A DNA stretch of 47,285 nucleotides from Actinomycetes bacterium (GTDB taxonomy: Bacteria; Actinomycetota; Acidimicrobiia; Acidimicrobiales; JABEUL01). This document shows positions 26,437 through 35,170 of the stretch, in pieces (position 1 is the stretch's first letter; each line of letters begins with the position of its first letter). Below the pieces are notes generated by a model, which searched no databases, had not been told where the DNA came from, and saw only the letters and a program-made list of their open reading frames with translations. The DNA lies in the NCBI GenBank assembly GCA_021790815.1, contig JAJYFT010000002.1:1-47285 (forward strand). The letters run 5' to 3'. The translations under genes were made by a program, and so were the position numbers.

Positions 26437-26444
26437 GATGATTT

Positions 26445-26993
26445 TTGGAAAATTCGACTTTAAAGACGATAACGACAAACATACTTAATGAAAAAGACTT
26501 CCTTAACCTGGGAAAAGACTTTGCCAAGCCACTACCTCAAGAAATAAGTCTCGAATCTGTAAAACTTTTCGTGTCGACAATGGTGCCTCAAATGTATTCA
26601 TGCATGATTAATCACGATTTTCGGTCACTTTTGAACTCCTTCAGTCAAGAAGCCGTTGAAGCACTAAAATTTCTATCAGCACACTACGTTGGGAACGAAC
26701 CAAATTTGGTTGAAGTAAACCTTGTTGGGTTGACACCCGACCAAGCCAACAAGGATTTTATGGAACTTCGGATACATCTAACGGTACATGCAGCTGACAG
26801 TGATGGATCTCCAGTTATTCTCCAACAATTTTGGGATGTGTCTGGCAACCATAGTTTTGAAGGTGCACTATCCCAGTGTCCGAACTGTGGTGCCCCAGTT
26901 GAAGCAGGAACAATTGTGTGCAAATACTGCCACAGCGACCTTAGAAGTGAGTCAACTGCTACTATTTTCGTATCTCGTGTTCAGAGCTACTAA
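26445..26993 (+). CDS. Tim44-like/zinc-ribbon protein
   Basis: The 182-residue protein from TTG 26445 has a helical-to-beta domain resembling the C-terminal Tim44 fold (DFRSLLNSFSQEAVEAL, then FMELRIHLTVHAADSDG and QQFWDVSGN) into which a zinc ribbon is set (C145, C148, C159, C162), followed by a final strand SRVQSY. Proteins with a Tim44-like domain containing a CPNCGAP ribbon are known in bacteria, usually near membrane proteins; their binding partners are unclear. The similarity is moderate. The ribbon resembles that of the preceding SPFH protein. An AGGATG element precedes the start. Confidence 0.6.
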   Translation: MENSTLKTITTNILNEKDFLNLGKDFAKPLPQEISLESVKLFVSTMVPQMYSCMINHDFRSLLNSFSQEAVEALKFLSAHYVGNEPNLVEVNLVGLTPDQANKDFMELRIHLTVHAADSDGSPVILQQFWDVSGNHSFEGALSQCPNCGAPVEAGTIVCKYCHSDLRSESTATIFVSRVQSY

Positions 26994-27185
26994 TTTTCGC
27001 CTAACAGTATCTGATTCAAGATTATGCTACAAAATTTCTGGCCTTAAAAGCGCAAGTGTACGTTTAAGCTAGATATATGGTTACTCACCTACAATTCAGA
27101 CAGAGCTTTCTAACGAATTCGGGTAAACTTATGATTAAGACAAGTAAAAGGGCCATTAAAGCCAAACGAGTAAAAAGGAGCACAA

Positions 27186-27425
27186 TTGATTCAAGTTCGC
27201 ATAGGTATTAGTCAAGTAGCCAAAGAGATTGATATCGAGATTAGCAGCGAGGCTGACAGAGACGCTCTCATAAAAGAAATAGAAGACTCAATCGAAAAAT
27301 CAGAGGGTGTTTTATGGCTAACGGATAGAAAAGGCACTTCATTTGGAATACCAACTTCAAAAGTTGCCTACATAGAGGTAACAAGCGGCTCAGAAGATCG
27401 ACGTGTGGGATTCGGTGCCATCTAA
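27186..27425 (+). CDS. DUF3107 protein
   Basis: A 79-residue protein from TTG 27186 with a clear AAAAAGGAG element. It starts IQVRIGISQVAKEIDIE and contains LWLTDRKGTSFGIPTSKVAYIEV and a final RRVGFG, the full DUF3107 pattern. This family is nearly confined to actinobacteria and its function is unknown; a dimeric beta-rich fold is likely. It stands directly before the ArsA-like pair. From memory, the mycobacterial homolog also lies in the wider whiB1/pdtaS neighbourhood. Confidence 0.9.
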   Translation: MIQVRIGISQVAKEIDIEISSEADRDALIKEIEDSIEKSEGVLWLTDRKGTSFGIPTSKVAYIEVTSGSEDRRVGFGAI

Positions 27426-27496
27426 AAATACTGGTTCAATTAAAGTTAACAAGTTAATTGCACCAGCTAAAAACAGTTACAGAAGTTGATATAAAG

Positions 27497-28444
27497 ATGC
27501 AAAATATTCTAGATAAGAAACTCATTTTTGTAACTGGAAAAGGCGGAGTTGGCAAGACTACTGTAGCAACAGGTCTTGCTTGGCTAGCACAATCGCTCGG
27601 AAAGAAAACGCTAATATGCGAGGTAGAACCCAAAGGTGACGTGGCAAACTCATTTGAGTGCGGTTCAACGCCATTCTCAAAGCGAGAGGTAACGAAGCAG
27701 CTCGAAGCAATGTCAATGGATACTGAGGCCTCTCTTAGAGAGTATTTGAAACTGCACTTAAAACTTCCTGTTGTTGGAAGAATAGGTCCAGTTGCTAAAG
27801 CATTTGAATTCGTAGCCACTGCGGCACCTGGTGTCAGAGAAATTCTAACTGTCGGGAAACTTTGTTGGGAAGTTAAAGAAAACCACTACGACATAGTCAT
27901 AGTGGACGCTTCACCAACTGGACATATTGTTGGTCAATTGGCTGCTCCTGAAGCTATAAACGAGCTTGTCAAGGTTGGTCCTATCAGATCTCAAACTGGG
28001 TGGATGTTGGACATACTTGCTAACCCATCTAAAACGGGAGTAGTCATAGTTTCAACTGCTGAAGAAATGCCTGTAAATGAAACACTCGATCTATCCCAAC
28101 GAATCTACAGCGAGACAAAGGTAAAATTAGTTGGCATAGTCGTTAATCAAGTCCTTCCTGAGCTTTTTAGTCATCAAGAAGAAGAACTTTTTGAAAAGTT
28201 GAGAATTGATCCATACTTTGACAAACTAAAAGGGGTTATAAACGGAGATCCAACTCCAATTTTCGACGCAGCTCGGCTCGCAGTAACCTTAAGACGCTCA
28301 AGAGCTAGTCATCTCGAAAGATTGAGATCAGAAATAAATAAGAATGTTCCGCTCCTATACCTTCCGTACAGATTTAACAGGTCTGAGGGTTTAAAATCCG
28401 TAAGAACTACCGCTACATACTTATCTGACGAACTGGGATTTTAA
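27497..28444 (+). CDS. ArsA/Get3-like ATPase, subunit 1
   Basis: A deviant-Walker P-loop ATPase (315 residues from ATG 27497) with GKGGVGKTT (residues 14-22) including the signature Lys15, a switch I-like CEVEPKGDVANSF, and VIVDASPTGH as the Walker B/switch II region. It belongs to the ArsA/Get3 family, which couples ATP hydrolysis to oxyanion export or to handling of tail-anchored membrane proteins. In mycobacteria a comparable two-gene pair has been described as Get3-like (BagA/BagB). A TTG at 27458 would add 13 residues; the ATG is preferred because the P-loop then lies at the usual distance. No ArsB partner is present, so arsenite export is unlikely. Confidence 0.88.
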   Translation: MQNILDKKLIFVTGKGGVGKTTVATGLAWLAQSLGKKTLICEVEPKGDVANSFECGSTPFSKREVTKQLEAMSMDTEASLREYLKLHLKLPVVGRIGPVAKAFEFVATAAPGVREILTVGKLCWEVKENHYDIVIVDASPTGHIVGQLAAPEAINELVKVGPIRSQTGWMLDILANPSKTGVVIVSTAEEMPVNETLDLSQRIYSETKVKLVGIVVNQVLPELFSHQEEELFEKLRIDPYFDKLKGVINGDPTPIFDAARLAVTLRRSRASHLERLRSEINKNVPLLYLPYRFNRSEGLKSVRTTATYLSDELGF

Positions 28445-28445
28445 A

Positions 28446-29603
28446 ATGGCTAGAACAAATAATCTTGCAATTGACGACATTGTTGCTTCAAAAGAGGTGC
28501 TCGTTGCGTGTGGGCCCGGAGGCGTTGGAAAGACAACTACAGCTGCGGCTACTGGAGTATACGTTGCTATGAAGTACCCAAAAAATGTACTGGTTTTGAC
28601 GATTGATCCTGCAAAAAGACTTGCCAATGCTCTGGGGTTAGAAGGGATTGGAAACGATGAGATCGAAGTCAGTGCTGAATCATTTTCTGATGCAAAACTC
28701 AAAATTAAAGGGACTTTAAGCGTTTCGATGCTAGACACAAAGCTCTCATGGGATTCTTTGATAAGAAGACACGCAAAAGACGCTGCAACGGCTAAAACAA
28801 TACTATCCAATCCTCTTTACCAAAATATTACCGGTCGCTTTGTTCAAAGCCATGAGTACATTGCCATGGAAAGACTCTACGACCTACACAGTAGCGGAAA
28901 GTATGACCTAATTGTTGTTGATACTCCCCCAACTCGTAATGCTCTTGACTTTTTAGACGCACCTGAAAGAATGGCTGACTTTTTTGCCAGCCGGTTGCTG
29001 CGATGGCTAATAACTCCTTATAGATCTAGGCTTGTCAACATTGCTTCAAAACCTTTCTATCAAGTAGCTGACAGAATTTTGGGAAGCCAGTTTCTCCAAG
29101 ACATTGCAGAGTTTTTTATCGCATTTCAAAGTATGTACGATGGATTTGTCGTAAGAGCTGAGTCAGTTAAACACCTCCTCTCTGACTCAAGAACCACTTT
29201 TATGGTTGTTAGCACGTTAGAGCTAGTGCCAGCCAGAGAAGCAAAGTTTTTTGTTGACGAGTTAAATAAACGTGACTTAGACCTTTCAACTTTAGTCCTG
29301 AACAAGGTTCTCCCTGCATCATTTCGAAGCAAGAGTGCTAGAGAGTTGGCGGAAAGGCTTATGCAGGAATCACAAAAAATTGCCTCTAACTTCTCGACTG
29401 ACTTAGATGAAACTCGTACCGCGAGAGTACTTTTTGAAATTGGACAGAGCTTTGAAAACTTTCAAAATGTTTCACTTCAAGAGGCATCGCTTGAAAAACA
29501 CTTTTCTACCTCAGCACAACATACCTGCACAATTCCATTTTTTGACGAAGATATAAACGACCTTAACGGGCTTAGCCGACTTGGCCAGAAACTTTGGTCT
29601 TAA
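28446..29603 (+). CDS. ArsA/Get3-like ATPase, subunit 2
   Basis: The 385-residue paralog starts one base after subunit 1 stops. Its P-loop reads CGPGGVGKTTT (residues 22-32), so the signature lysine of the deviant Walker motif is replaced by Pro24. Such loss is common in this half of the actinobacterial pair. LTIDPAKRLANALGL marks the switch I region and IVVDTPPTRNALDFLD the Walker B/switch II region. The inserted C-terminal helices are longer than in subunit 1. The two proteins should form a heterodimer in which only one site carries the signature Lys. A cytoplasmic membrane-protein targeting or chaperone role is likely, by family inference. Confidence 0.88.
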   Translation: MARTNNLAIDDIVASKEVLVACGPGGVGKTTTAAATGVYVAMKYPKNVLVLTIDPAKRLANALGLEGIGNDEIEVSAESFSDAKLKIKGTLSVSMLDTKLSWDSLIRRHAKDAATAKTILSNPLYQNITGRFVQSHEYIAMERLYDLHSSGKYDLIVVDTPPTRNALDFLDAPERMADFFASRLLRWLITPYRSRLVNIASKPFYQVADRILGSQFLQDIAEFFIAFQSMYDGFVVRAESVKHLLSDSRTTFMVVSTLELVPAREAKFFVDELNKRDLDLSTLVLNKVLPASFRSKSARELAERLMQESQKIASNFSTDLDETRTARVLFEIGQSFENFQNVSLQEASLEKHFSTSAQHTCTIPFFDEDINDLNGLSRLGQKLWS

Positions 29604-29654
29604 AATGTTTTATAAATGAATTACTACAAATCAAAATACGAAAGTGAGTAACGA

Positions 29655-30545
29655 ATGCTTGACTATCACCTCCATTTGTGGCCTCACTCTGAACAAGCTG
29701 TTGAGCCGAGACTTGAAGAAATATCTAAATACTGTGAAGTTTCTACCAGCTTAGGCGTCAAAGAGATTGCTTTAACTGAGCATCTATTTAGGTTCAAAGA
29801 AGCTAAAACAGTACTTGGCAAATGGTGGCAAGCAAAACCGGATACACATCTCCATAGCTCAATGGAATCTTACTTTAACTTCCATGCAACTGAGAGTTTA
29901 GAAAAATACATTGAGGTAACAACACTGGCAAAAGCAAGTGGACTTCCCGTAATAACTGGACTTGAAGTTGATTACTATCCGGGGATGATGGATAAAGTAT
30001 CTGGTTTACTTAAAGACTATCCATTTGATGTTTTACTAGGTTCGGTTCACTGGCTAGATTCTTGGAGATTTGATGACCTAGACGACGCAATTTCGATGAA
30101 AGAGTGGGATCTGCATCCGCTTGATACTATTTGGAAGAAGTACTCAGATGCTGTTGTGGAACTTTCAGAGACTAAGAGCTGTGACGTTTTAGCACATCCA
30201 GATTTAATTAAGGTAACCTCAAGGAAGATCACAGATACTGGCCTCTTAAATGAATTTAATACAAGAATTGCTGAAAGCGCTAAGGCATCTAACCTATCTG
30301 CTGAAATTTCATCTGCTGGATTAAGGAAACCAGTCAGGGAAATCTATCCTTCAAATAATCTCCTTGAGAAATTTGTAGATCTCGGAGTAAGTTTAACAAC
30401 CGCATCAGACGCACACGTAGTTAAAGACGTATCAAGCCATCAGACAGAATTAAAAAACCTTCTTGACAAATACAATATCGGGGCACTTGTTAGATACCGG
30501 AATCGAGAAAAATACGTCTTAAAGCTAAACGAGGAGGATCAATAA
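29655..30545 (+). CDS. PHP-domain phosphoesterase (histidinol-phosphatase-like)
   Basis: The 296-residue protein is a stand-alone PHP domain. The metal ligands can be followed: DYHLHLW (H4, H6), TEHLFRF, GLEVDYYPG, GSVHWLD, AHPDLIK and SDAHVV. This is the layout of the HisK-type histidinol-phosphatases, which remove phosphate from histidinol phosphate. Other PHP proteins act on nucleotides or polyphosphates, and no his gene is nearby, so substrate assignment is tentative. The stop TAA overlaps the ATG of pdtaS by one base, indicating coupled translation with the kinase. Confidence 0.82.
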   Translation: MLDYHLHLWPHSEQAVEPRLEEISKYCEVSTSLGVKEIALTEHLFRFKEAKTVLGKWWQAKPDTHLHSSMESYFNFHATESLEKYIEVTTLAKASGLPVITGLEVDYYPGMMDKVSGLLKDYPFDVLLGSVHWLDSWRFDDLDDAISMKEWDLHPLDTIWKKYSDAVVELSETKSCDVLAHPDLIKVTSRKITDTGLLNEFNTRIAESAKASNLSAEISSAGLRKPVREIYPSNNLLEKFVDLGVSLTTASDAHVVKDVSSHQTELKNLLDKYNIGALVRYRNREKYVLKLNEEDQ

Positions 30546-32026
30546 TGAGCGACTCTTTTTCTTTTGGTGCATCTGTCGACCCTCTCGATCTTGATATTGG
30601 ATTAAGTTTTGAAGAACAAACTCATCTGCATAACCTTAGGTCAAGTTGGGGGATCATAGCCGACCTATCTTTCGGAGATTTAATTTTATATATTCCATCT
30701 CCAGATTTACCGGGGGATTTTGTAGTTGCAGGTCAAGTCAGGCCGTCCACTAGTCAAACCCTCTACCCCCAAGACCTTATTGGTGAAGTAGTAAGTTCAA
30801 AAGTTATTCCGCTTGTAGCTGAATCAATGTTAACTGGCAGATTTATGAGCGGTTTGAGAGACCTTGGGGAGCTTCCTGAACCTGTACCTTCCACAGCTGT
30901 TCCAGTTCGGATTACAAGCGACAAAATAATTGGAATCATGTCAATGATTTCAGTTGAAGATGCAGGGAGAAGGCCCGGTCAGCTAGAACATACCTACCAG
31001 CAGTTGTCAAGATCCTTAGCTGAGATGGTCGCTGAAGGATCATTCCCATTTGATGTAGAAATTCAATTAATTGATGATGCTCCAAGAGTGGGTGACGGTG
31101 TACTTGTTTTTGATGCAGAAGGAAATATTACTTTTGCCTCTCCAAATGCAGTAAGCGTTTTACATAAGACTGGTATACATTTCGCTGCAGTTGGTCTAAA
31201 CATTCAAGAAATCGGACTAGGGTCAGGCGCATTTAGTGGTGCACTAAAAAATCATTTTCCAGTTATGGAAGAGTGCGAATCAAAGGGCGACACATACGTG
31301 TTGGCACAATGTATTCCTATCCTTAAATCTGGACAAGTTCAAAGTGGTTTCATGCTTTTAAGAGACGTTACGGAGTTAAGGAGAAGAGACAGGCTGCTAC
31401 TAAACAAGGATGCAGCTATCAGAGAAGTTCACCATAGAGTCAAAAACAACTTACAGACGATTTCATCGCTTCTTCGCCTCCAGGGAAGGCGATTGACGGA
31501 TAAAGGAGCCAAATCGGCCTTAAGAGAAGCTGAGAGGCGAATACGCTCAATCGCTGTCGTACATGAAATTCTCTCTCGTGATAGTTCTACTCAAGTTCCG
31601 TTTGACGAAATTATTCACACTCTAGTCCGTATTACCACTGAATCTGCGGTTGGCGATCGCAAAATTAAAATACGAGTACTAGGTGATGCAGGTGGGATCC
31701 CATCTAATATTGCCACTCCTTTAGCTGTCGCAGTAGCCGAGCTTCTCCAAAATGCAGTTGAACATGCATTTTTAGGAGATGACGAGTCCGCTTCTGCGTC
31801 TGGAAATATTGAACTGCAACTTAGTAATGCTGGTGAGCAACTCACGCTGACCGTGAGCGATGATGGAACCGGTTTAAATCCAGAATTCGACCTTGACACA
31901 ACTGCAACATTAGGTCTCTCATTGGTCAGAGATCTGGTAAGAGGTCAGTTAAACGGTGATCTCAAACTGAGTTCAAACAATGGCACCGTTGCCACAATTT
32001 CAGTGCCGCTAACTATTCAACACTAA
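30545..32026 (+). CDS. pdtaS: PdtaS-type cytosolic sensor histidine kinase
   Basis: A 493-residue soluble kinase with no membrane helix. An N-terminal GAF domain of the PdtaS type (about 15-170) is followed by a PAS domain (about 180-285), a HisKA_2 helix VHHRVKNNLQTISSLL with the phosphorylatable His at 296/297, and a HATPase domain (about 380-490) with LLQNAVEHAF and VSDDGTGLNP. In mycobacteria PdtaS signals to the RNA-binding antiterminator PdtaR and is convergent with whiB1, exactly the arrangement here. No PdtaR-like gene is in the window. The start codon overlaps the stop of the PHP gene. Confidence 0.9.
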   Translation: MSDSFSFGASVDPLDLDIGLSFEEQTHLHNLRSSWGIIADLSFGDLILYIPSPDLPGDFVVAGQVRPSTSQTLYPQDLIGEVVSSKVIPLVAESMLTGRFMSGLRDLGELPEPVPSTAVPVRITSDKIIGIMSMISVEDAGRRPGQLEHTYQQLSRSLAEMVAEGSFPFDVEIQLIDDAPRVGDGVLVFDAEGNITFASPNAVSVLHKTGIHFAAVGLNIQEIGLGSGAFSGALKNHFPVMEECESKGDTYVLAQCIPILKSGQVQSGFMLLRDVTELRRRDRLLLNKDAAIREVHHRVKNNLQTISSLLRLQGRRLTDKGAKSALREAERRIRSIAVVHEILSRDSSTQVPFDEIIHTLVRITTESAVGDRKIKIRVLGDAGGIPSNIATPLAVAVAELLQNAVEHAFLGDDESASASGNIELQLSNAGEQLTLTVSDDGTGLNPEFDLDTTATLGLSLVRDLVRGQLNGDLKLSSNNGTVATISVPLTIQH

Positions 32027-32313
32027 GAAGCAAGCTTTTTCCTAAGCAGATAAGATTTTCGAAGCATTCTTCTTTCCTCTTCCGAAGTTGCTCCCCAAAC
32101 ACCTGACTCTTGATTCGTGACGATAGCAAACTCAAGACAGTCCGCTTTTACATCACAAAGATTACACACTCTCTTTGCTGACGCAATCTGATCAATGGCT
32201 GGTCCAGTTGACCCAACTGGGAAAAACAGCTCAGGATCGGTGTCCCTACATGCTGCCTTGAGTCGCCAATCCTCATCTCCTGCCACAACCGGTACACTTA
32301 GTGCCAATGCCAC
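32023..32313 (-). CDS. whiB1: WhiB1-like Fe-S transcription regulator
   Basis: A 96-residue WhiB protein whose four cluster cysteines are C22, C50, C53 and C59, with the GVWGATSEEER turn (71-81) and a basic C-terminus. The segment DPELFFPVGSTGPAIDQIA matches WhiB1 closely. WhiB proteins bind an O2- and NO-sensitive [4Fe-4S] cluster and sigma-A region 4. GTG 32313 lies five bases after a perfect AAGGAGG. Its stop codon overlaps that of pdtaS by three bases. The conserved convergent pdtaS/whiB1 order supports the orthology. Confidence 0.93.
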   Translation of the reverse strand: MALALSVPVVAGDEDWRLKAACRDTDPELFFPVGSTGPAIDQIASAKRVCNLCDVKADCLEFAIVTNQESGVWGATSEEERRMLRKSYLLRKKLAS

Positions 32314-32503
32314 GTTGCCTCCTTAAAGCAAATATCTGCCATTCATAAGTTTTAAATCAACGAAATCAATTTGAAAGTTGTCTAAAGGTTAAAATTCAAA
32401 AGCCTTCTTGATTCACTAATCAATAGTGTATATGCAGTGACGCTGAAAATCAATAGTTACTAACTGGACATTTACAAAAGTCAAAAATTGATAGCCTTAT
32501 AGG

Positions 32504-33259
32504 ATGGGAAATAACGATCTACTAATTCTGGGTCACCGGGGTTGTACCGCAATTACAAAAGAACCAGAAAATACCAGCTCAACGGTGGTGAATGGAGGGA
32601 AACCGAAGCCAGTAATCATCGAAAATACGCTAGAATCATTCCAAAATGCCGTTAATCTAGGCGCAGACGGATTTGAACTCGACATCCAATTAACCCAAGA
32701 CGGATATTTAATAGTTTTTCATGATTTTTCATTACCTAATGGAGAAAGAATTCATGCAACGTCTTTTGACAATCTGCCGTCGTTCATTCCAACTTTAAAT
32801 CAAGTTGTTGAAATGTTTCAATCGACAACAATAAATATCGAAATGAAGTGTGGAACCACTGATTCGGAGAACAACATCCCACTTGAACTAATAAAGTTTC
32901 TAAACTCACAATCTGACCAACTTAACGAATTAGACCTGATAGTGACATCATTTTCCTTAAACGCAGTTCGTAAGCTAAGTGAGATTAAAAGAGATATTAA
33001 CTTTAAATTTGGGCTGTTAGTTTCTCCAAATACAGCAAACAATTTGAACTACATTCACGAGATCTCTGGGTTAACCTACGTGGTAGCACATTGGGCTATG
33101 GTAAATAGCGATATGATCGATTTAGCAGATAAATACGGTTTGCGTATTATTTGTTGGACAGTTAACGAGGCTGTAGAGATGATCCGTCTAAGAGCCCTAA
33201 GGGTAGCTGGTATCATTACTGATGATACCGAACTAGCGCTTAAGGTTCTGAGACCTTAA
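32504..33259 (+). CDS. Glycerophosphodiester phosphodiesterase (GDPD)
   Basis: The 251-residue protein is a single GDPD TIM barrel: LGHRG (His-Arg-Gly) near residue 9, ENTLESF (37-43), a GFELDIQLTQDG block (about 53-64) with the Glu-Asp metal pair, and VFHD. The enzyme hydrolyses glycerophosphodiesters to glycerol-3-phosphate and an alcohol. There is an unusual insertion of about 15 residues between HRG and the ENT motif, where most homologs have about five. No signal peptide is visible, so it should be cytosolic. It is divergent from whiB1, with about 190 bases between them. Confidence 0.9.
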   Translation: MGNNDLLILGHRGCTAITKEPENTSSTVVNGGKPKPVIIENTLESFQNAVNLGADGFELDIQLTQDGYLIVFHDFSLPNGERIHATSFDNLPSFIPTLNQVVEMFQSTTINIEMKCGTTDSENNIPLELIKFLNSQSDQLNELDLIVTSFSLNAVRKLSEIKRDINFKFGLLVSPNTANNLNYIHEISGLTYVVAHWAMVNSDMIDLADKYGLRIICWTVNEAVEMIRLRALRVAGIITDDTELALKVLRP

Positions 33260-33342
33260 AGTTTGCAGTCCGTTGAATGTAGTGGATGGTTTAAGCCTAT
33301 TTCTGGCCATGACCCTTACTTAACAAGGAACAGATTATAACA

Positions 33343-34122
33343 ATGAATGTCGTTGTATGTGTAAAGCAGATCCCTGACCCGGCTACGCCTGGTGAAATGG
33401 ATTCGCAAACTAATACTTTAAAAAGAGATGGAAAACTCATAATGGACGACTCCGATTCATACGGAGTGGAAATGGGGTTACAACTTGCCGAACAAGCTGG
33501 AGGTGGCGAAGTCACCTTAGTTTCAATGGCTCAAGATGGAGAGACTAGTGGTCTACGAACTGCACTTGCAATGGGTGCGGCAAAAGCAATACTCGTTTCA
33601 GACCCAGCATTGAAAGGTTCAGATGCGCTTAGCACTGCTAAAGCACTTTCAAAAGCAATTTCAAGAGCTAATCCTGATCTTATTCTCATGGCTACTGAGT
33701 CTACTGATGGTTATACCGGAACAACTCCAGTCCAAGTCGCTGAACTACTCGGCTTGCCATCAGTTACTTTTGCTAAAAAGATAACTGTGGATGGTTCGAG
33801 CATAAAAGTAGAGCGTCAAACAGAAGCTGGATATGACGAAGTAACTTGTCCACTCCCAGCTGTTGTAACCGTAACAGCAGGTGTAGTTGAACCAAGATAT
33901 CCTAACTTTAAGGGAATCATGGATGCGAAGAAAAAGCCCGTTGAAGAACTAACAGTTTCAGATCTAGGGTTAGACGTATCTGAAGTTGGATCCTCTGGAA
34001 GTCGTCAAGAAGTTTTTGAAATTGTAGCAGCAGACGCGAGGCAAGCCGGTGAGAAAGTAGTCGATGAAGGCGAAGCTCATCAAAAAGTAATTGAATTTTT
34101 CGAGCAGCTAAAGCTCATCTAA
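33343..34122 (+). CDS. etfB: Electron transfer flavoprotein beta subunit
   Basis: The 259-residue protein starts MNVVVCVKQIPDP, has EMGLQLAEQAGGGEVTLVS and ALAMGAAKAILVSD, and carries the AMP-binding region TESTDGYTGTTPVQVAELLG and the VERQTEAGYDEVTCPLPAVVTV block. EtfB binds AMP and forms a heterodimer with EtfA that carries electrons from acyl-CoA and related dehydrogenases to the quinone pool. An AAGGAA element precedes the ATG. The etfA start follows 16 bases after its stop. Confidence 0.96.
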   Translation: MNVVVCVKQIPDPATPGEMDSQTNTLKRDGKLIMDDSDSYGVEMGLQLAEQAGGGEVTLVSMAQDGETSGLRTALAMGAAKAILVSDPALKGSDALSTAKALSKAISRANPDLILMATESTDGYTGTTPVQVAELLGLPSVTFAKKITVDGSSIKVERQTEAGYDEVTCPLPAVVTVTAGVVEPRYPNFKGIMDAKKKPVEELTVSDLGLDVSEVGSSGSRQEVFEIVAADARQAGEKVVDEGEAHQKVIEFFEQLKLI

Positions 34123-34138
34123 GTAGAAGGAAAAACAA

Positions 34139-35113
34139 ATGGCATTATCAAAAATTTGGGTGTTAACGGAATCACAAAACTCTAAACCGATTTCAATTTC
34201 ACTTGAACTACTAACATTTGCATCGAGTCTTGGTGCTTCTTTAGAAGCCGTAACTTGGGGTGGAACTGCATCTCAAATATCTGAAGAACTTGGTTCATAT
34301 GGAGTTTCAAAAGTATTAGACGCTGGCGAACTTAATGGATCACTTCCCGGATCTCCAGTTGCTTCAGCTATGAAGCAAGCTATAGATGCTGGGAATGGAC
34401 CTGATGTAATTTTGATTGGGACAACTTATGACGGAAGAGACATTGCAGGAAGATTGTCAGCCAAACTCGACGTTCCTGTAATTACTAACGTTACTGGTCT
34501 TGAAATCTCAGGTGATAGCTTGGTTGCTAGCCATTCAATCTTTGGTGGTACGCAGATTGCAAAATCTCGGTTTACTTCTTCAAAATCTCCACAGATATTT
34601 TTGGTGAGAGCAAAGACTTTTCAAGCCGAGCCAAGCAACAGTACTACTTGTGGGGTGGAATCTTTGCCAGTTCCAGAAATCGGAAATTCTGGAGCCGCTA
34701 AAATTGTTGCAACTCACGTTGAGGAACTTACGGGACCGAAACTTGACGAAGCAGACGTTGTTGTTTCTGGTGGAAGAGGGCTTGGAGAAAAAGACAACTA
34801 TGCTCTTGTTGAAGAACTGGCAAAATTGCTCCATGGTGCCCCTGGTGCTTCAAGAGCTATTGTAGATGCTGGTTGGGTTCCCTACTCCTACCAAGTAGGC
34901 CAGACTGGGAAGACAGTTAAGCCAACAGTCTATGTGGCTTGTGGAATTTCAGGTGCCACCCAACATCTAGTAGGGATGAAAAACGCTAAGAACATCATCG
35001 CAATCAATAAAGACGCAGACGCACCTATATTCTCTGTCGCTGACCTTGGAATTGTAGGAGATGTTCACAAAGTGCTTCCAAAACTAATTGAAGCTCTTAA
35101 ATCAAGAAGCTAA
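34139..35113 (+). CDS. etfA: Electron transfer flavoprotein alpha subunit
   Basis: The 324-residue protein has an alpha/beta N-terminal domain (about 1-190) and the FAD-binding C-terminal domain: [49 protein letters not shown] and [21 protein letters not shown]. Together with EtfB it forms a group I-type soluble electron carrier. AGAAGG precedes the ATG. A strong inverted repeat 22 bases after the stop should terminate transcription. No acyl-CoA dehydrogenase or ETF-quinone oxidoreductase gene is adjacent. Confidence 0.96.
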   Translation: MALSKIWVLTESQNSKPISISLELLTFASSLGASLEAVTWGGTASQISEELGSYGVSKVLDAGELNGSLPGSPVASAMKQAIDAGNGPDVILIGTTYDGRDIAGRLSAKLDVPVITNVTGLEISGDSLVASHSIFGGTQIAKSRFTSSKSPQIFLVRAKTFQAEPSNSTTCGVESLPVPEIGNSGAAKIVATHVEELTGPKLDEADVVVSGGRGLGEKDNYALVEELAKLLHGAPGASRAIVDAGWVPYSYQVGQTGKTVKPTVYVACGISGATQHLVGMKNAKNIIAINKDADAPIFSVADLGIVGDVHKVLPKLIEALKSRS

Positions 35114-35134
35114 TTAAAACCTTTACACTATTTT

Positions 35135-35168
35135 AAGAACGTGACAGGATTTCGATTGTCACGTTCTT
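35135..35168. terminator. Bidirectional terminator between etfA and the exonuclease gene
   Basis: A perfect 12-base inverted repeat (AAGAACGTGACA and its complement TGTCACGTTCTT) with a 10-base loop lies between the two convergent stop codons. The arms end in AA/TT runs; the right arm is followed by ATTTATAG rather than a long T-run. Its placement makes it likely to serve both transcripts. Confidence 0.75.
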
Positions 35169-35170
35169 AT

